A stretch of 64,000 nucleotides of DNA. It comes from Strigops habroptila (Eukaryota > Chordata > Aves > Psittaciformes > Psittacidae). The notes under the pieces are model-generated. The model had not been told where the DNA came from and ran no database searches. It saw only the letters and a list, made by a program, of their open reading frames with translations. Location: positions 101,797,725 through 101,861,724 of the forward strand of contig NC_044277.2 of the NCBI RefSeq assembly GCF_004027225.2. Direction: 5' to 3'. Of this stretch, positions 43,878 through 55,870 are shown one piece after another. Every line of letters begins with the position of its first letter. The stretch's first letter is position 1. A program made the position numbers and the translations under genes.

Positions 43878-46800
43878 TTAGGTTTTACCCACTGTGTGGA
43901 TCAGTAGGGTAAGATGTGACTAATCCCTCCTTCTCCTCCCTGCCAGGAGAATTTTTGTTGCTGGAAGAGAAGTGGGGCATGTAGATGTGTGTAGGACTAG
44001 GAAGGAGAAGAGAGCTGCCAAAGTGCTCCAGCCTATTTCCAGGACAGAGCTGGCGATAATGAAGTCCTGGCTTTTGAGGGCTGCTGAGCTCATTTTTGGA
44101 CTGATAGTGGGACAGGGAATAGCTTCAGTGTTTACTCTGTGCTCCCAACCACTCTGACCCCATCCATCCTCATAACACTCCTGGGCAATGGGTTCACTCA
44201 AAATGAAGTCGATGTGTCTCTGCCCACCCACTTGGGTGGTTGTGTGTATTCCCTTATCCCAGTTCATAAGTATATCCAGAAAGGGGAGGAATCTTCCAAG
44301 CTGAAATTGGAGAACGGCTGATAGAACTAATGAGCAAGCCTGTTTAGATGTTTAAAGACCACATCTGGATTGCGCCTGAGGATTATATACCATTTGACTC
44401 CTTTTGACAGTGGAGACCGGCTGGAAAATCTCACAAAAACTCTCAGCAGCATCTTCTAAGTTTTCATGTGTCTATTCTATTGAAGGATATTGATACAAGC
44501 TGTATTATTAGTGCTCATCTTCCTAGACAGGAGGTTCAAATAGGATGATATGGTATCAATGGGTTTAAATGCTGTGCTGAACTTCCAGAGCCACTTGTGA
44601 GGAGCGGTGGGCAGGCCCAGAGGAAGGATGCCTTTTGTGTTCTAATATAGCCAGAGACTTTAAGAGCTTCATATTGGAAATGTTCGTCTTCTATAAATTC
44701 TACTTTTGCTAGAGTTGGACAGGAGCTCACTTAATGTTTGCTTGGAGAGATTAAGGCATAAAACGGACATAGATGTGACAAATGAGGGAAGCATAAGTAG
44801 CATCTAAATAGATCAGAGTAAAAATATATTCCATTTGGTCTACTGTGGTATAGTTTTGGCCTTTTTTGTCTTTCTAGATTGTTTTCATTAAGACAAAAAA
44901 ATCGAAGTGAGTCCTATAGAGACCAGTCCTTTCCATACCAGTTACTACTGTATAACACAGATATTAGCAGCAAAATTCCAGCTTTAGACAAATGAGCAGA
45001 GAAAGTTCAGTGTGTGGTGTTGGGCTTACATAAAGTTTGTAGGCTTTATTCAGTGTGTTATCAAAGTGATCACTTGCATAACAGTGCCACATCTTGTTTT
45101 CTGTGTACGAGATAATAAAGTATGATTTGTGAAAAAAGAAAATTCCATTATTGGAAGTAATTTGCTGTACTAGCTACTAGACTTCTGTTATCTAGAAAAT
45201 TTATTGTGAGTTAAATCTGAAGAAATATATGGTAGACCTGGATTCTGAGGATGTCAAGGGTTTTTCAATGAGATTTTTTTCCTCATTTATTTTTGCAAGG
45301 AAGAGCCATTTCTCTCTTTGAATGCTTATTAGTATATTTAAAGCATGACAGACAGGAGCAAATAGGGTACTAGAGGATATATTTTGTGCAGAAGAGCAAC
45401 ACCAAATGAAGGATGCCTGATCTGTCAGAACTAATGTGTATGTAACTTTAAAAGCTATTTATGAAAACTCAGGACAGTTTTGTAGGAAATATTTCATGAA
45501 TGTCAGACTGAAGTTACAGTTTGTATATTGATGGGTTTTTTTAAAGTCAATTCATCTCTGGTGAGTAACTGAGAAGCCAGTTCTGTCAGTTGTTTTCTGC
45601 CACTGTTGCGGGACCTCCTTATTTTGTTGGTAGAAAGCGATGTATTGATTTTTTTATTCAATGCTGTGCTCTCCCCCACCCCCTCAGCTACTTCCTGAGT
45701 TGTCCTCCAGGATTCCCAGCAGAATTAGCAGTAAAACTAATCTTGGCTGTTTCCTTGCCTGCTGTAATCAGCAGGAAAAGTTTCTGGTTTATTTGATGAT
45801 TTGCAAAGCTTGGCCATCTCCTTGGTGTATAGCACTCCTGTCCTCGCTTCTGCGAATCAGAGGGAGAGATGTGTCTCCAGCACTTGGGGATGAACACATC
45901 TAGGCTCAGAGACCATTTTGGGGTGGATGGATCAGTTTCCATCTTCATAGGTGTCAGAAGGAAGTTCTGCCACAATGATGCTATTACAGTGGACACATGT
46001 AGAAGAATTCAGACATGTTCCTTTGAAATAATATTAGTAGGATAATTTTTTAAAGGGTGTGAATTTTGTACAAAGTTATTCTGAGCTTATGCTTATCAAT
46101 TTGCATGCAGTGCTGCTTTGATTTTGGCCACAGAAGCTGTTTTGTGTGTACGTGCCTGAATATTTGCATACTTGCATTGGTTGCCTCTGAAAGGACATAC
46201 ATGTGGTTACTGGGGATCTAATGTTTAGAAAGCTTTGGTGAGGTTCAATCTGGTAGGCATAGGTTCTGATGTTGTTCTGCAGTCTTAAGGTTTGCTTTGA
46301 ACTGTGGAGCTAGAATTTTTTCCTAGTGATAGTTCAGGTAGAAGTATTCTGCAAAGGTGTGGTCAACAGTGACACATTCGTAAAAGATGCTTAGTAATTT
46401 ATACTTGCTTCAGCTAAGCACATCGAAAGATCTAACGTTTAACATCTGGGGAGAAGGGAACTTTTAAGATTGTAAAAGATTTTGGTGAAACTTCACAAAA
46501 GCCTTACAAATTCAAAAATACAAGCTTGTGAACTAAAACAAATTGGTTAGAAATCTACAATAACAATTTGATGAAGCAAGGCATTTCAGGAAAGACGTAA
46601 GCATGTATTTTACTGGGATTTTTGGATTAAAGCTTTGACTTTTTTATTCTCTCCCTTGCTATATTTTACCTTTTTTTTCTCCCCATCATAAGTTTCTGGA
46701 TTGCAACGGCTGCCTCTTTGTGCTCTGACAATGCTGAAGTTTAGAGGATTCAGAGGTGTTTGCCACCGGTGGCTGTATCCAGGGGCAATTCTGGTATGCA

Positions 46801-47190
46801 AAGCTATAGTAGATGTTTGCAGGATGAGATGGTGCAGTGATGAGGAGCCCTGGACTACACTGCGTGGACGGATCAGCCCCTGGCACGTTGGCTAAAACAG
46901 TGTAGGAGCTATCCTATAAGGAGAGACATTCTGTATGTCTCTTAACTCCATGTTAAAATCTAGGAGGAATAAAGGTCTTCATCTTGTATCTGATGCAGGA
47001 TTACTGTCACTGTGTAGCAGCTTTGAGTCTTAAAGCTGACATGCACTTCTTCATAGCAATTGGTTAAAAACCTTGAATGTTGTACTGTATTTAAAGGGAA
47101 GAGGTGTATGAAAAATAACCAATACAATAGTTAAGTACGCCAAGGCTCTTTCAACAGTACAGCATGGCTTCAGAATTAAAGGCAGAAGCA
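43878..47190. other. Non-coding, nothing specific seen
   Basis: AT-rich sequence without recognisable repeats or exons. Frames such as 43,920-44,267 (minus strand) show no family features. Confidence 0.5.
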
Positions 47191-47350
47191 TAGGATCGTA
47201 GAATGGTTTGAGTTGGAAGGACCTTAAAGATCATGTGGTTCCAACCACCTGCCATGGGCAGGGGCACCTTCCACTAGAGCCGGTTGCTCCAAGTGCCATC
47301 CAACCTGGCCTTGGACACTGCCAGGGATGGGGCAGCCACAGCTTCTCTGG
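47191..47350 (-). mobile_element. CR1 LINE 3'-end fragment
   Basis: The plus strand reads 'agaatggtttgagttggaag', 'ccatgggcaggggcaccttc', then 'cagggatggggcagccacag', an antisense CR1 3' end. It stops abruptly at 'cttctctgg' where other copies continue. Confidence 0.93.
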
Positions 47351-50300
47351 TCAATATCCCATTTGTGAGTATCCCATTTGAGTAAAAAGAAGCATTTGCT
47401 CACGCAGCGTATGGGTGACCTGCATAATCCTTGAAGGTACGGTTGCCAAAAAAGGTTATATGGGAATTCCTAAACAAGATTAACTGACAGCAATTTGCAT
47501 TTATTATATTAAAAGTAATTTTTTGGCAGTACCGAAAAGTAATATTATAAAGGTACTAATTGTATTTCAGTATATGAGCTGTGTGTCATTAGTCAGTAGG
47601 GGAAGAAAGGGGAAAATGCCTTTAGTGACCAACTGAACATGGCAAGTATCTGTACTACATTGATTCTGAACTCTCACCAACAGTTCTCTTGTGATGGGTT
47701 ATGTGTGCTGGAAGATGATTCCCGCTGCCAAGTCATGTGTTGGCTAGCTGCCAATTCTCATGACTTTCTGTGATATTAAGCTGATGTTGTTGATAATCAG
47801 TAAACTGAAAATGATTTGAGAGTTTTGGAAGTGCGGGGGGGGGAGAACATTAGAGAATTAAAGAAAGAAAAGGAACAGAGTACTGAATGCAATCTACAGT
47901 GCAATTCACTTGCTAATTACACATTGACATAAATTGAAAAGTCCCAGAAGGAGGGGTTTGCAACATAACTGTAAAACAATTTGCATCTGTGTAGAGATCT
48001 GTGCTTATCCACAAAGGAATGAGATTTTAAGTGGATTTGTTTAATCAGGTTTATTGGGAGTACATAGTTCTGGGACTCGTTCTTCCTCACATTTCAAAAT
48101 CTCATGTCTTTCTAGAAGATTCCCTCTTGTGTTGATACTAATGATGTCAAGGAAGCAGGTAGGGTGAAGTTTAATGGAGAATGAAAGCGAAACCTAAAAG
48201 AACTCCAGGAGATGTCCTCCTTAGTTTTAGAGTGGTTTGAATACTTGAATATTTCTGGCTCCAGATTATCATGGGCAGTTTAATACAAACTGAGCCCTGA
48301 AATTCAAATGCCTTTTTTCCTGCCTCACATGAAATTTGGAACACTCCAGCAAATTCTTTCTGTCTGTATTGGAAAGGATGCTGATAACTTAGGCACACTA
48401 ATTAGTATCACTACAAAGAGCATTCACTGTATTATGATAGTTGGGGGGGGGGGTGTGGGGGGTGAGGGTTCCCCCTTTAAGTCTTTCAGACTTGTTTGTA
48501 CCCACATGTTACCCTACAGTTGCCGCCACATTTTCTTTTTTAAACATGTCATGACGAGAAAAGGGATAAAAATTTGAACAAAACTGGAAATCAAACTTGG
48601 CAGTTTGAAACAGCCATCTGTTCAGGTCTCATTCCAGTATTTACTTGTACTGTTACGCTGCACTTTATTATAAATCACCTGTTCAGCATCGTTCTGGCAG
48701 GCAAATGAGCTCTGAGAGCAGTGTTTTTAAAAATGTCACTACCTCAGTTGTTTTGATAGTGATGGTTTCTTAATACCTTTAAATCAAATAGTTGTTTGCC
48801 TTAATAATAACTAATACTGTTACTATCTCATGTATAAACCTGTAATATTGTTAGAAGGAGAAGAATGAGCTTTCAGACAAAACCTACCTCAGCTGCAAGA
48901 AGCAAATCTGACAGATCACTAAGGACCAGGTGCCCCTAGATCCACGAGCATGTGCATAAGATGCAGAGCAGCACTTGGGAGCTACAATACCACATCTCAA
49001 AAAAAGATGAGATCAGGAGGAGGTTTCGCTTTGCAATTTTTGTTCGAGGTGTCCTTTCAGGAAGCGTCCTAAATAGAAAGAATGAAGCTCTACCATTTCA
49101 TTGCGGTGTGTAATATTCTAGATTAAGCCCTGAAGTGCAAAACTTCATGTTGACCTTGTGCTATTGTAGTTCATTTCAAGTAGAATTTCCGCAGTGGTGA
49201 ATTCCTGTTGCACCAGATGGTTCTGATTCTTCCCCCCACAACCCAGAATTATTTCCTTCACCAAACTGTTCAAGTAACACTTGCAATCTTCATAAATTGT
49301 GTATCTAAAAATATTTATTGGGGCTTTCCAATGTAAAAACTAATTCTCTTGTGCTCCTAAATCCAAGGACACCAAAAACCAACACACACAGAGAAACAAA
49401 ATGAACCCAAACAAACAAAAAATTCCAGTAATATTAGCAGGGATTTAAGCTGTGAAAAGGAAACTAATAATGAAAATGTCAGAAAGCAGCTGTTTGATGA
49501 TGACCAGAAGAACACAGCAGTACAATTTTTAGCAAGGTAGCCTGGCACTTAGTCTGTACAAAACACTCCAACACCTCGAGAAAGTGGGATGTTAGCGTAC
49601 AAGGATATGCATTTGTCAGCGTGGTGTTTGTACTAAAACATAGAAATTACACTGGTTTTGTTTTGGAAATGTCTTCAATGGGTACTAAAGAAAGATAAGA
49701 GTTTGATATGGCTGGGCCGACTCATTGCAGAGTATGCTGAGATACTTCTAAATTCAACAGGTTGAGGTTAATATCTCTTTAGTTTAGGCTTTGTTTATCC
49801 TTAATGCTGTGGATGGGGGGATGTTAGAATTCACTTCAAATAATTTTAGAAGTCCATAGGTAAAAATTAATTCTTTTTTCAACAGATAGTAATGCACCTA
49901 CATATGAGAATGCTTGATGTTTTTCTTTTGCTAATGGTCCAAGGTTGAAGTAAAATGTTTCTGTTGGCCACTTTAAATCACCAGTTGGAGTCAACGTGTT
50001 TTAAAACTATTTTATTTAAATAAAGGCAAATCTCTGTGAATATTTTGTGAAGATGATTTCTGAAGTCCCACTGCAGGTGGACTTTGTATGATAGCTTTCA
50101 AGTAATAAATGGCTTTGTCTTCTCTTCTACTAATAAAGTCAATAACGATTTCTGTTTTGGATAATAATGACACAGTTTTGAATTCCTCAAAATTCTGACT
50201 GGAAAACAGGTTCACAGCTCTCAACTTCTTAATAGCTGATTAGGTATAGTCAGCTAGCTGGCTGTTACAAGGAGTAACAGGAGTAAACAGGCTTTCTTGC

Positions 50301-51595
50301 TTTAATTAAGACCATATGTGCACAGCGACTGGGATTATCTGGAAGTCTGTATCCTGTATTTTCAGTTAAATAGCTGATAAAATGTTGCAGTTGTGGAAAC
50401 AACTACCAAGTCCGATAGGCAGATGTCTTTGAAAGCAGTTTTGGTTTTGCTTTCTATTTCTTCGTACAAAACAACCAAACATTTCTTGAGGCTTGCTGGT
50501 GTTATGCTCTAACAAAATAAACATTGAATATTTTCCTAATAAGGTTACTGTTTGTACCCAGTATTCAGAAACACTTTTTGTCAAGTTCACTAAGTGGCAA
50601 ACCACCTATAAATTCTTGTGTTTTCTTTGCAAAGTCTGCGTGGGTTAACTTCTCTGTAAACAGTTGTCTTGCTTGTTGAATAATAGTAAAAATATATTGA
50701 GCAAGAGAGTTGAATATGAACATGTTACATTCTTCATTTGTGTTCTAGTGAAGGGGAGCATCAAGTATTTACTAGGGAAGTTGCTTTTTAATTCTTCTAG
50801 AAAAAAATGAGAACATGTCAACAGAACGGAAGACTCGATGCTTAACCTGAAGATACTTCTTTGGCCACGTTTGGGTAAAACAGACCACTAACACTCTTCC
50901 CTCTGGAAAACATCACATCTATTCATATAACTTCTCGGAGGTTTAATGCAGCCCTTGGAACAGTCATAGGAAATAATACCAGTGTGCTTCTAAACCATGA
51001 CCCGCCTCTTGGTCGAAGTTGCCAAATATGCCACTTTTCTTGATTACTGGGAGGACCACATGTAATTATTCTTGCCCTGTATGGAGCCAGGAGGTGCTGG
51101 GAGGTGCCCACAGCCCTGGCACTCATTGCCCATCCTGAACTCCCTTCCCTGCTGTCTGTTTTTCTTGCTGTGGTTATGCACAGATACTACCTGTGTATGA
51201 GTTTCAGCACTTTGGTCCTTTTTGAGGCAAAACTGAGCCAGATGTTCTGTTGCCCTCAGCTGAGGATGCATGACTGAAAGAAATGGTGTGCTAGCCCATC
51301 TTTGCTGTTAGTTTGGTAATTTTTCTTAGGAACAACATTTTCTGCCATCACTAGTATGTTAAGTACAGTCATTTGCCTTGCTTGGAGAAATCCTAAATAA
51401 TGCAGCACTTAAATATCTAGTAGAACTTTCTCAGTCAAGTGCTCGAGCTGTTGCTAGCAATGCTGGATATGTTTTCATGTCTGAAAAATGGAAATGCTGC
51501 TATGCCATACTGGGTGGTCAGGAACTTTAGCTGATAAAGTTAGAGGTCAAGGTTTTCCATTTTGTTCAATGTGCTTGAATATTTTTTGATTTTTG

Positions 51596-51621
51596 GGGGT
51601 GTGTGTGTGTGTGGGGGGGGT
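51596..51621. repeat. GT microsatellite with flanking G-runs
   Basis: A run of G, then (GT)n, then a run of G. Short simple repeat, likely length-variable. Confidence 0.85.
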
Positions 51622-53119
51622 GATAAAAAAATCTTTGCTCAATAAAAATTAACATGTGGCTTTGTCATGTGTGCGTGTAAATAATGTGGTTTTACTTTTA
51701 TAATTGGTGGAGGAAGCACAGGGTTGTAGGATGCAGTTGATTGTACTTCTGTAGTTACCTGCTTTAGGATGACATGAATTCTGTCCTGGACACTTGATTA
51801 ACAGTGAAGGAAGTGTGCATGGTTTTTCATTGACCTCCATGCTTGGCTGCAAGCAGAGACAGGTGGAATGGAGTTCAAAATCCTGATTTGACAATTTTGT
51901 CATCAGCTCTGCATGCTGTATTTGCCGCACTGAAATGTAACCAGGGATACGGACTTGCAGAGTGCCACCATTTATCTGTAGCTTCTCTTCAGAGGAGAAG
52001 AAGAAGAGGGAGAACTTGGCAAAAAAAATCTCAGTGGTTGTTGGTGGTGTTCTGCTTCTCTAAGTTTAGCAGTGTTGGGGGTGGTTGTTAAAATGGGCTC
52101 TCCAATTTTGAAACCCACAGTTCTGAGCAGCATTAGGTAATGTGATGCTTCAGCCCGCTAGAAGTGCGTCCTATGCTGCAGTTTCCAAACAAAATACCTG
52201 GTGAATTTAATCAGTAATTTAGTAAAAACTGAAAAGATTTTAAAACTTTCCCTGTTGCAGCCAAGATTTGCATAGTTTGCTCATTGATAAGCTCCAGGCA
52301 GTTTATTTAAACGGTGGTCTGTGGAAGTTTACGCCATACTGAAATCATACTGCTTTACTCCACAGAGGCAAACCTGATCTCAGCATTAGCAGGGGCTTGT
52401 TGTTTTGCAACTGTAGAGAAACTTCTTGTCTGTTACACAGCCAGGAGAACAATATAGAGGGTTATGGAAAGGCTGCGTTATTCCAGGGGCCTTTCTGATG
52501 GGTTTCACAGTTTCTATAGGATGTTAACAAATCTCCCATTGCAAATAGCTGCAACTGAATTTGATAAAATATCATCTCATCTAATTCCTTCCCTGATGGA
52601 TTTTGTCAGCTGGCTTCCTGAGTGAGTACCGCCAACATTTTTATATGCTTACCATTCAGCAGTTCCACAAAATCTGTTTGAATTTTCCATTTCTTAATTA
52701 AATAAGTATACTTGCAATATTGTGATCCTTTGCTTAATTACTTTTAAAAAGTCTTTGTAAGAAACTTCACTCCCTGCTCTTCTGAAGTCTACAGCAACAA
52801 AGGGAAATCAATACTCAGTTATGGAAGGGGAAGGGGATTCATCTGGGATGATAGCTAATGTTGGCTATAGAAGGATGAGATGCTGTGGTGGAAGAAAGGG
52901 GAGACATCACACATACATGAGTATTTTGAGTGGATTCTGACTGGATTCATCACCTGTACTTATTAATAGTCCAGGATACTGCTAAGGGAAAAAAACAAAG
53001 TCCAAAGTCTGCATCCCATTGGAAGAATTGATATACTTTTCTTTCTGCACTCAGGAAGCATAAATTTGCTGCCCTCATCAAAATTAAATTTTCGTAGCTC
53101 TGTAAAATATGAAGGCTGT

Positions 53120-53122
<3 letters not shown>

Positions 53123-53156
<34 letters not shown>
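53123..53156. repeat. Poly-T run of 34
   Basis: An uninterrupted homopolymer of 34 T. It could be the antisense poly(A) tail of a retroposed sequence, but I see no recognisable retrocopy or flanking duplication. Its length is also error-prone in sequencing. Confidence 0.9.
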
Positions 53157-53157
<1 letters not shown>

Positions 53158-54377
53158 GTAGATTTTATTTGAGTTTTTCAGTGCTTTGGGTTTTGGCTTC
53201 AGGTTGCTCTCATCAGTGCAGAGAATGGCAATGGCGATAGAGAAGCCTTTGCAGAGCTGCAGGGCCATGCCAGGGATGGGGGGGTCTGGCCAATACTGTG
53301 GTGGTAGGCTTCCATCTTCCTAGTATCCATCTTCCTCCTCTAGTGAACTTCAAGCTGTAGTATTATAGAATCTTGTCTCATCCCACCGGTATGCACGGTT
53401 TGGCATCTGTACAGGACTTTGTTTGTGTGAGGCTAAGCTCTGGTTTGAGGGGAGGCATTTTAATGCAGGTACGTGCTGTGTGTTTTGGGTTGGGAGGGTT
53501 GAATTTGCAGCCAACTTTAAAATTTTGTTCTGAAATTCTACTTTAGGACCAGATTAAATAATTCTGTAAGCTCAGCTTTATGCTCAGTAGTATGATTTTA
53601 ATGGTGCTAGTTTGCGATACTAGGGATAAAATTTAGCTCGCTGCTGGAGCTTGACACATGGTGAAAGTCTGTAACTTAATAAGTGTTTAGAAGGCTTTTA
53701 GCAATTTGTGAGATGCTGACGTTTTTCACCCTTTTTCTGTGATCCATGATTAACAAGGTGGTATTTTATTTCTACTAGCAGGCTATGGCATTGCTTGCTC
53801 TATACCTCTATTATTAATGTCTCAGGAAGTAATTTAAGGGAATGAGGATGCCTAAATAGTAAGGACCTAGAAAAGAAGATAGAATGATATTGTGGGGGTA
53901 AAGAGAAAACTGAGAAAAAGGAGAATAAGGTTTCTAACATAAAACCAGAGGAAAGATGGATGAAAGCTTTTAAAGAATTCAGCGTGATGTAAATGTCAGT
54001 TTAAAAAAAAAAATCACCTTTCAGATGTCACACAAGCTCTTTTTAGGTTTTCTTGTTTGGCAGTATAGTGTTTCAAGATAAAAATACTAAGCTTTAATTT
54101 TCTGCTACATAAGAGAATTTAAAAGAAAAGGCTTGTTGTTCATACAAGACTGGCAGACTAATGTTAGAAAGGATTTTTTTTTAAGTAGTATTTTTTTTTT
54201 AACCCATCAGTGGTATTTCAGCCATTGTAAATAGTCGTGTATGAGTCTTCAAATAACCGAAAGTTAGCTGTTACATGTGTATACAGGAGCATAAACTACG
54301 TGTAAATATGTTACTCATCTGTAGGTAAAAGGATTTGTTATCGTGATGGGGGGTGGCCAGGCTCATACCACGATACT

Positions 54378-54612
54378 GTAATTCAGGTCGGAAGGGATAT
54401 CTGCAGGGCTGAAGATGCTCTGAGGGTTCTCCAGTCATATTTTTAGTATCTTCAAGGATGGAGATTTCGCAGCCTGTCTGGGGCCGCCTTCTGTTCTGTA
54501 ATTCCTAATACTTAAGAGGAATTTATCCTGCTGCAACTTGGACCTGTCACCTCTTCTACTACTGTTCTAGTGAGATGGAGTCTCACTCCATCTTCTCTGT
54601 AACCTACCCCTG
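54378..54612 (-). mobile_element. Old diverged CR1 fragment
   Basis: The plus strand has 'ttcaggtcggaagggatat', 'cttcaaggatggagatttcg', 'ctgcaacttggacctgtcac' and 'ctccatcttctctgtaacct', in the order of the antisense 3' region of older CR1 subfamilies. Divergence is clearly higher than in the copies at 47,191 or 55,515. Confidence 0.75.
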
Positions 54613-55514
54613 CGTAGCTGTACCTGCTTAAAATGTTAATCTAGATACACAAAGGAATAATAAAATGCTTGTTCGTCCGATGTTTCCTTCTTCCTTAAAC
54701 AGTTCTTTATTCACTTAGATATGATTCTTCTGCAAAAAGCTTTCCCTTCCATTATGTTTGTAGTGGTTTTAGTTTAAGGGCAGTGCTTCATTCTGCTCTC
54801 ACTTGGCTGTGTTTTTTCCTGAAGATAGGAAGATACCGTAGCTATGGGTTACTCACTTTACAAAATAATACAGTTTTGTCAAGCTCTCACATACTCATCT
54901 AAACCATTTTTCAGTTTAGCATAATGACCTCTTGAAGGTACTTATTCTGCTATGCATGCACAGCTTTTAAAATTCTCGAGAATAAACAAAATCCCACTTT
55001 CAGCAAAGTCATACTAAGTGTCAAAACCCCCTCAAAATCATTAAGTCACATAGGAAAATGGAAGTCGAGTACATTTGAAAGAGATGCTCCTCTTTTCCAG
55101 CATTCTCTTGTTAAGGATTTCACATGCTGGTTCTTGAGACACCGTACCCAAGTTACTAAGTGTTTCAGTAAATAACATCCTATTAATCCATGAACTTTTT
55201 TTAATTGCCCAGTGACATATCCAGAAAAACTGTTTGGATAAGGGTGAAGTCAAAAACAGAATCAGGCTGGCAAACACTAGTGGTTTTATGCTCATTTGTC
55301 GTACAGTGTTGTATGTCTGAGCTATAGTTAATCCCCCCTCCCCCGTCCTGTTCCCCCACCCTTTTATTGTGTTAATTTTCTCACAAGAGAAGATGGGAAC
55401 ATATGGCCAGTGGCAAAGAGTTCTGCCAGAAGATTGTGTAACAATCAAGATGTGGTTTTACATCTTGAACATGTTAGGTAGCAGACCGTTGCACGTTAGG
55501 CTGATAGCTACAGC
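54613..55514. other. Non-coding, nothing specific seen
   Basis: Between two CR1 copies. A 135-codon minus-strand frame (55,041-55,448) has no recognisable features. Confidence 0.45.
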
Positions 55515-55870
55515 ATAGAATCACAGAATGATTTGGGTTGGAAGGGACCTTAAAGCTCATCCAGCTCCAACCCCCTGCCATGGGCAGGGACACCTTCCAC
55601 TAGAGCAGGTTGCTCAAAGCCCTATCCAGCCTGGCCTTGAACACTGCCAGGGATGGGGCAGCCACAGCTTCTCTGGGCAACCTGTGCCAGTGTCTCGCCG
55701 CCCTCACAAGGAAGAACTTCTTCCTAATGTCTAATCTAAATCTCTCCTCTGTCAATTTAAAGCCATTCCCCCTGTCCTATCACTACATGCCCTTGTAAAA
55801 AGGCCCTCTCCAGCTTTCTTGTAGGCTCCTTCAGGTACTGGAAGGCTGCTCTAAGTTCTCCCCACAGCGT
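55515..55870 (-). mobile_element. CR1 LINE 3'-end fragment
   Basis: The plus strand begins 'tagaatcacagaatgatttg' and reads through 'cactagagcaggttgctcaa', 'gaagaacttcttcctaatgt' and 'ccattccccctgtcctatca' to 'aggtactggaaggctgctct'. This is the antisense CR1 3' UTR with a little of the ORF2 end. It is among the better preserved copies in the window. Confidence 0.95.

Larger units (their letters stand above)
47351..54377. other. Non-coding with G-rich and poly-T tracts
   Basis: Contains G-runs at 47,838-47,846 and 48,442-48,466, a GT/G tract at 51,596-51,621 and a 34-base T-run at 53,123-53,156. No exon or known transposon was identified. Confidence 0.5.

Noticed and set aside
53123..53156. 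Poly-T run as tail of a processed pseudogene
   Set aside because: No recognisable gene-derived sequence next to it and no flanking direct repeats seen.
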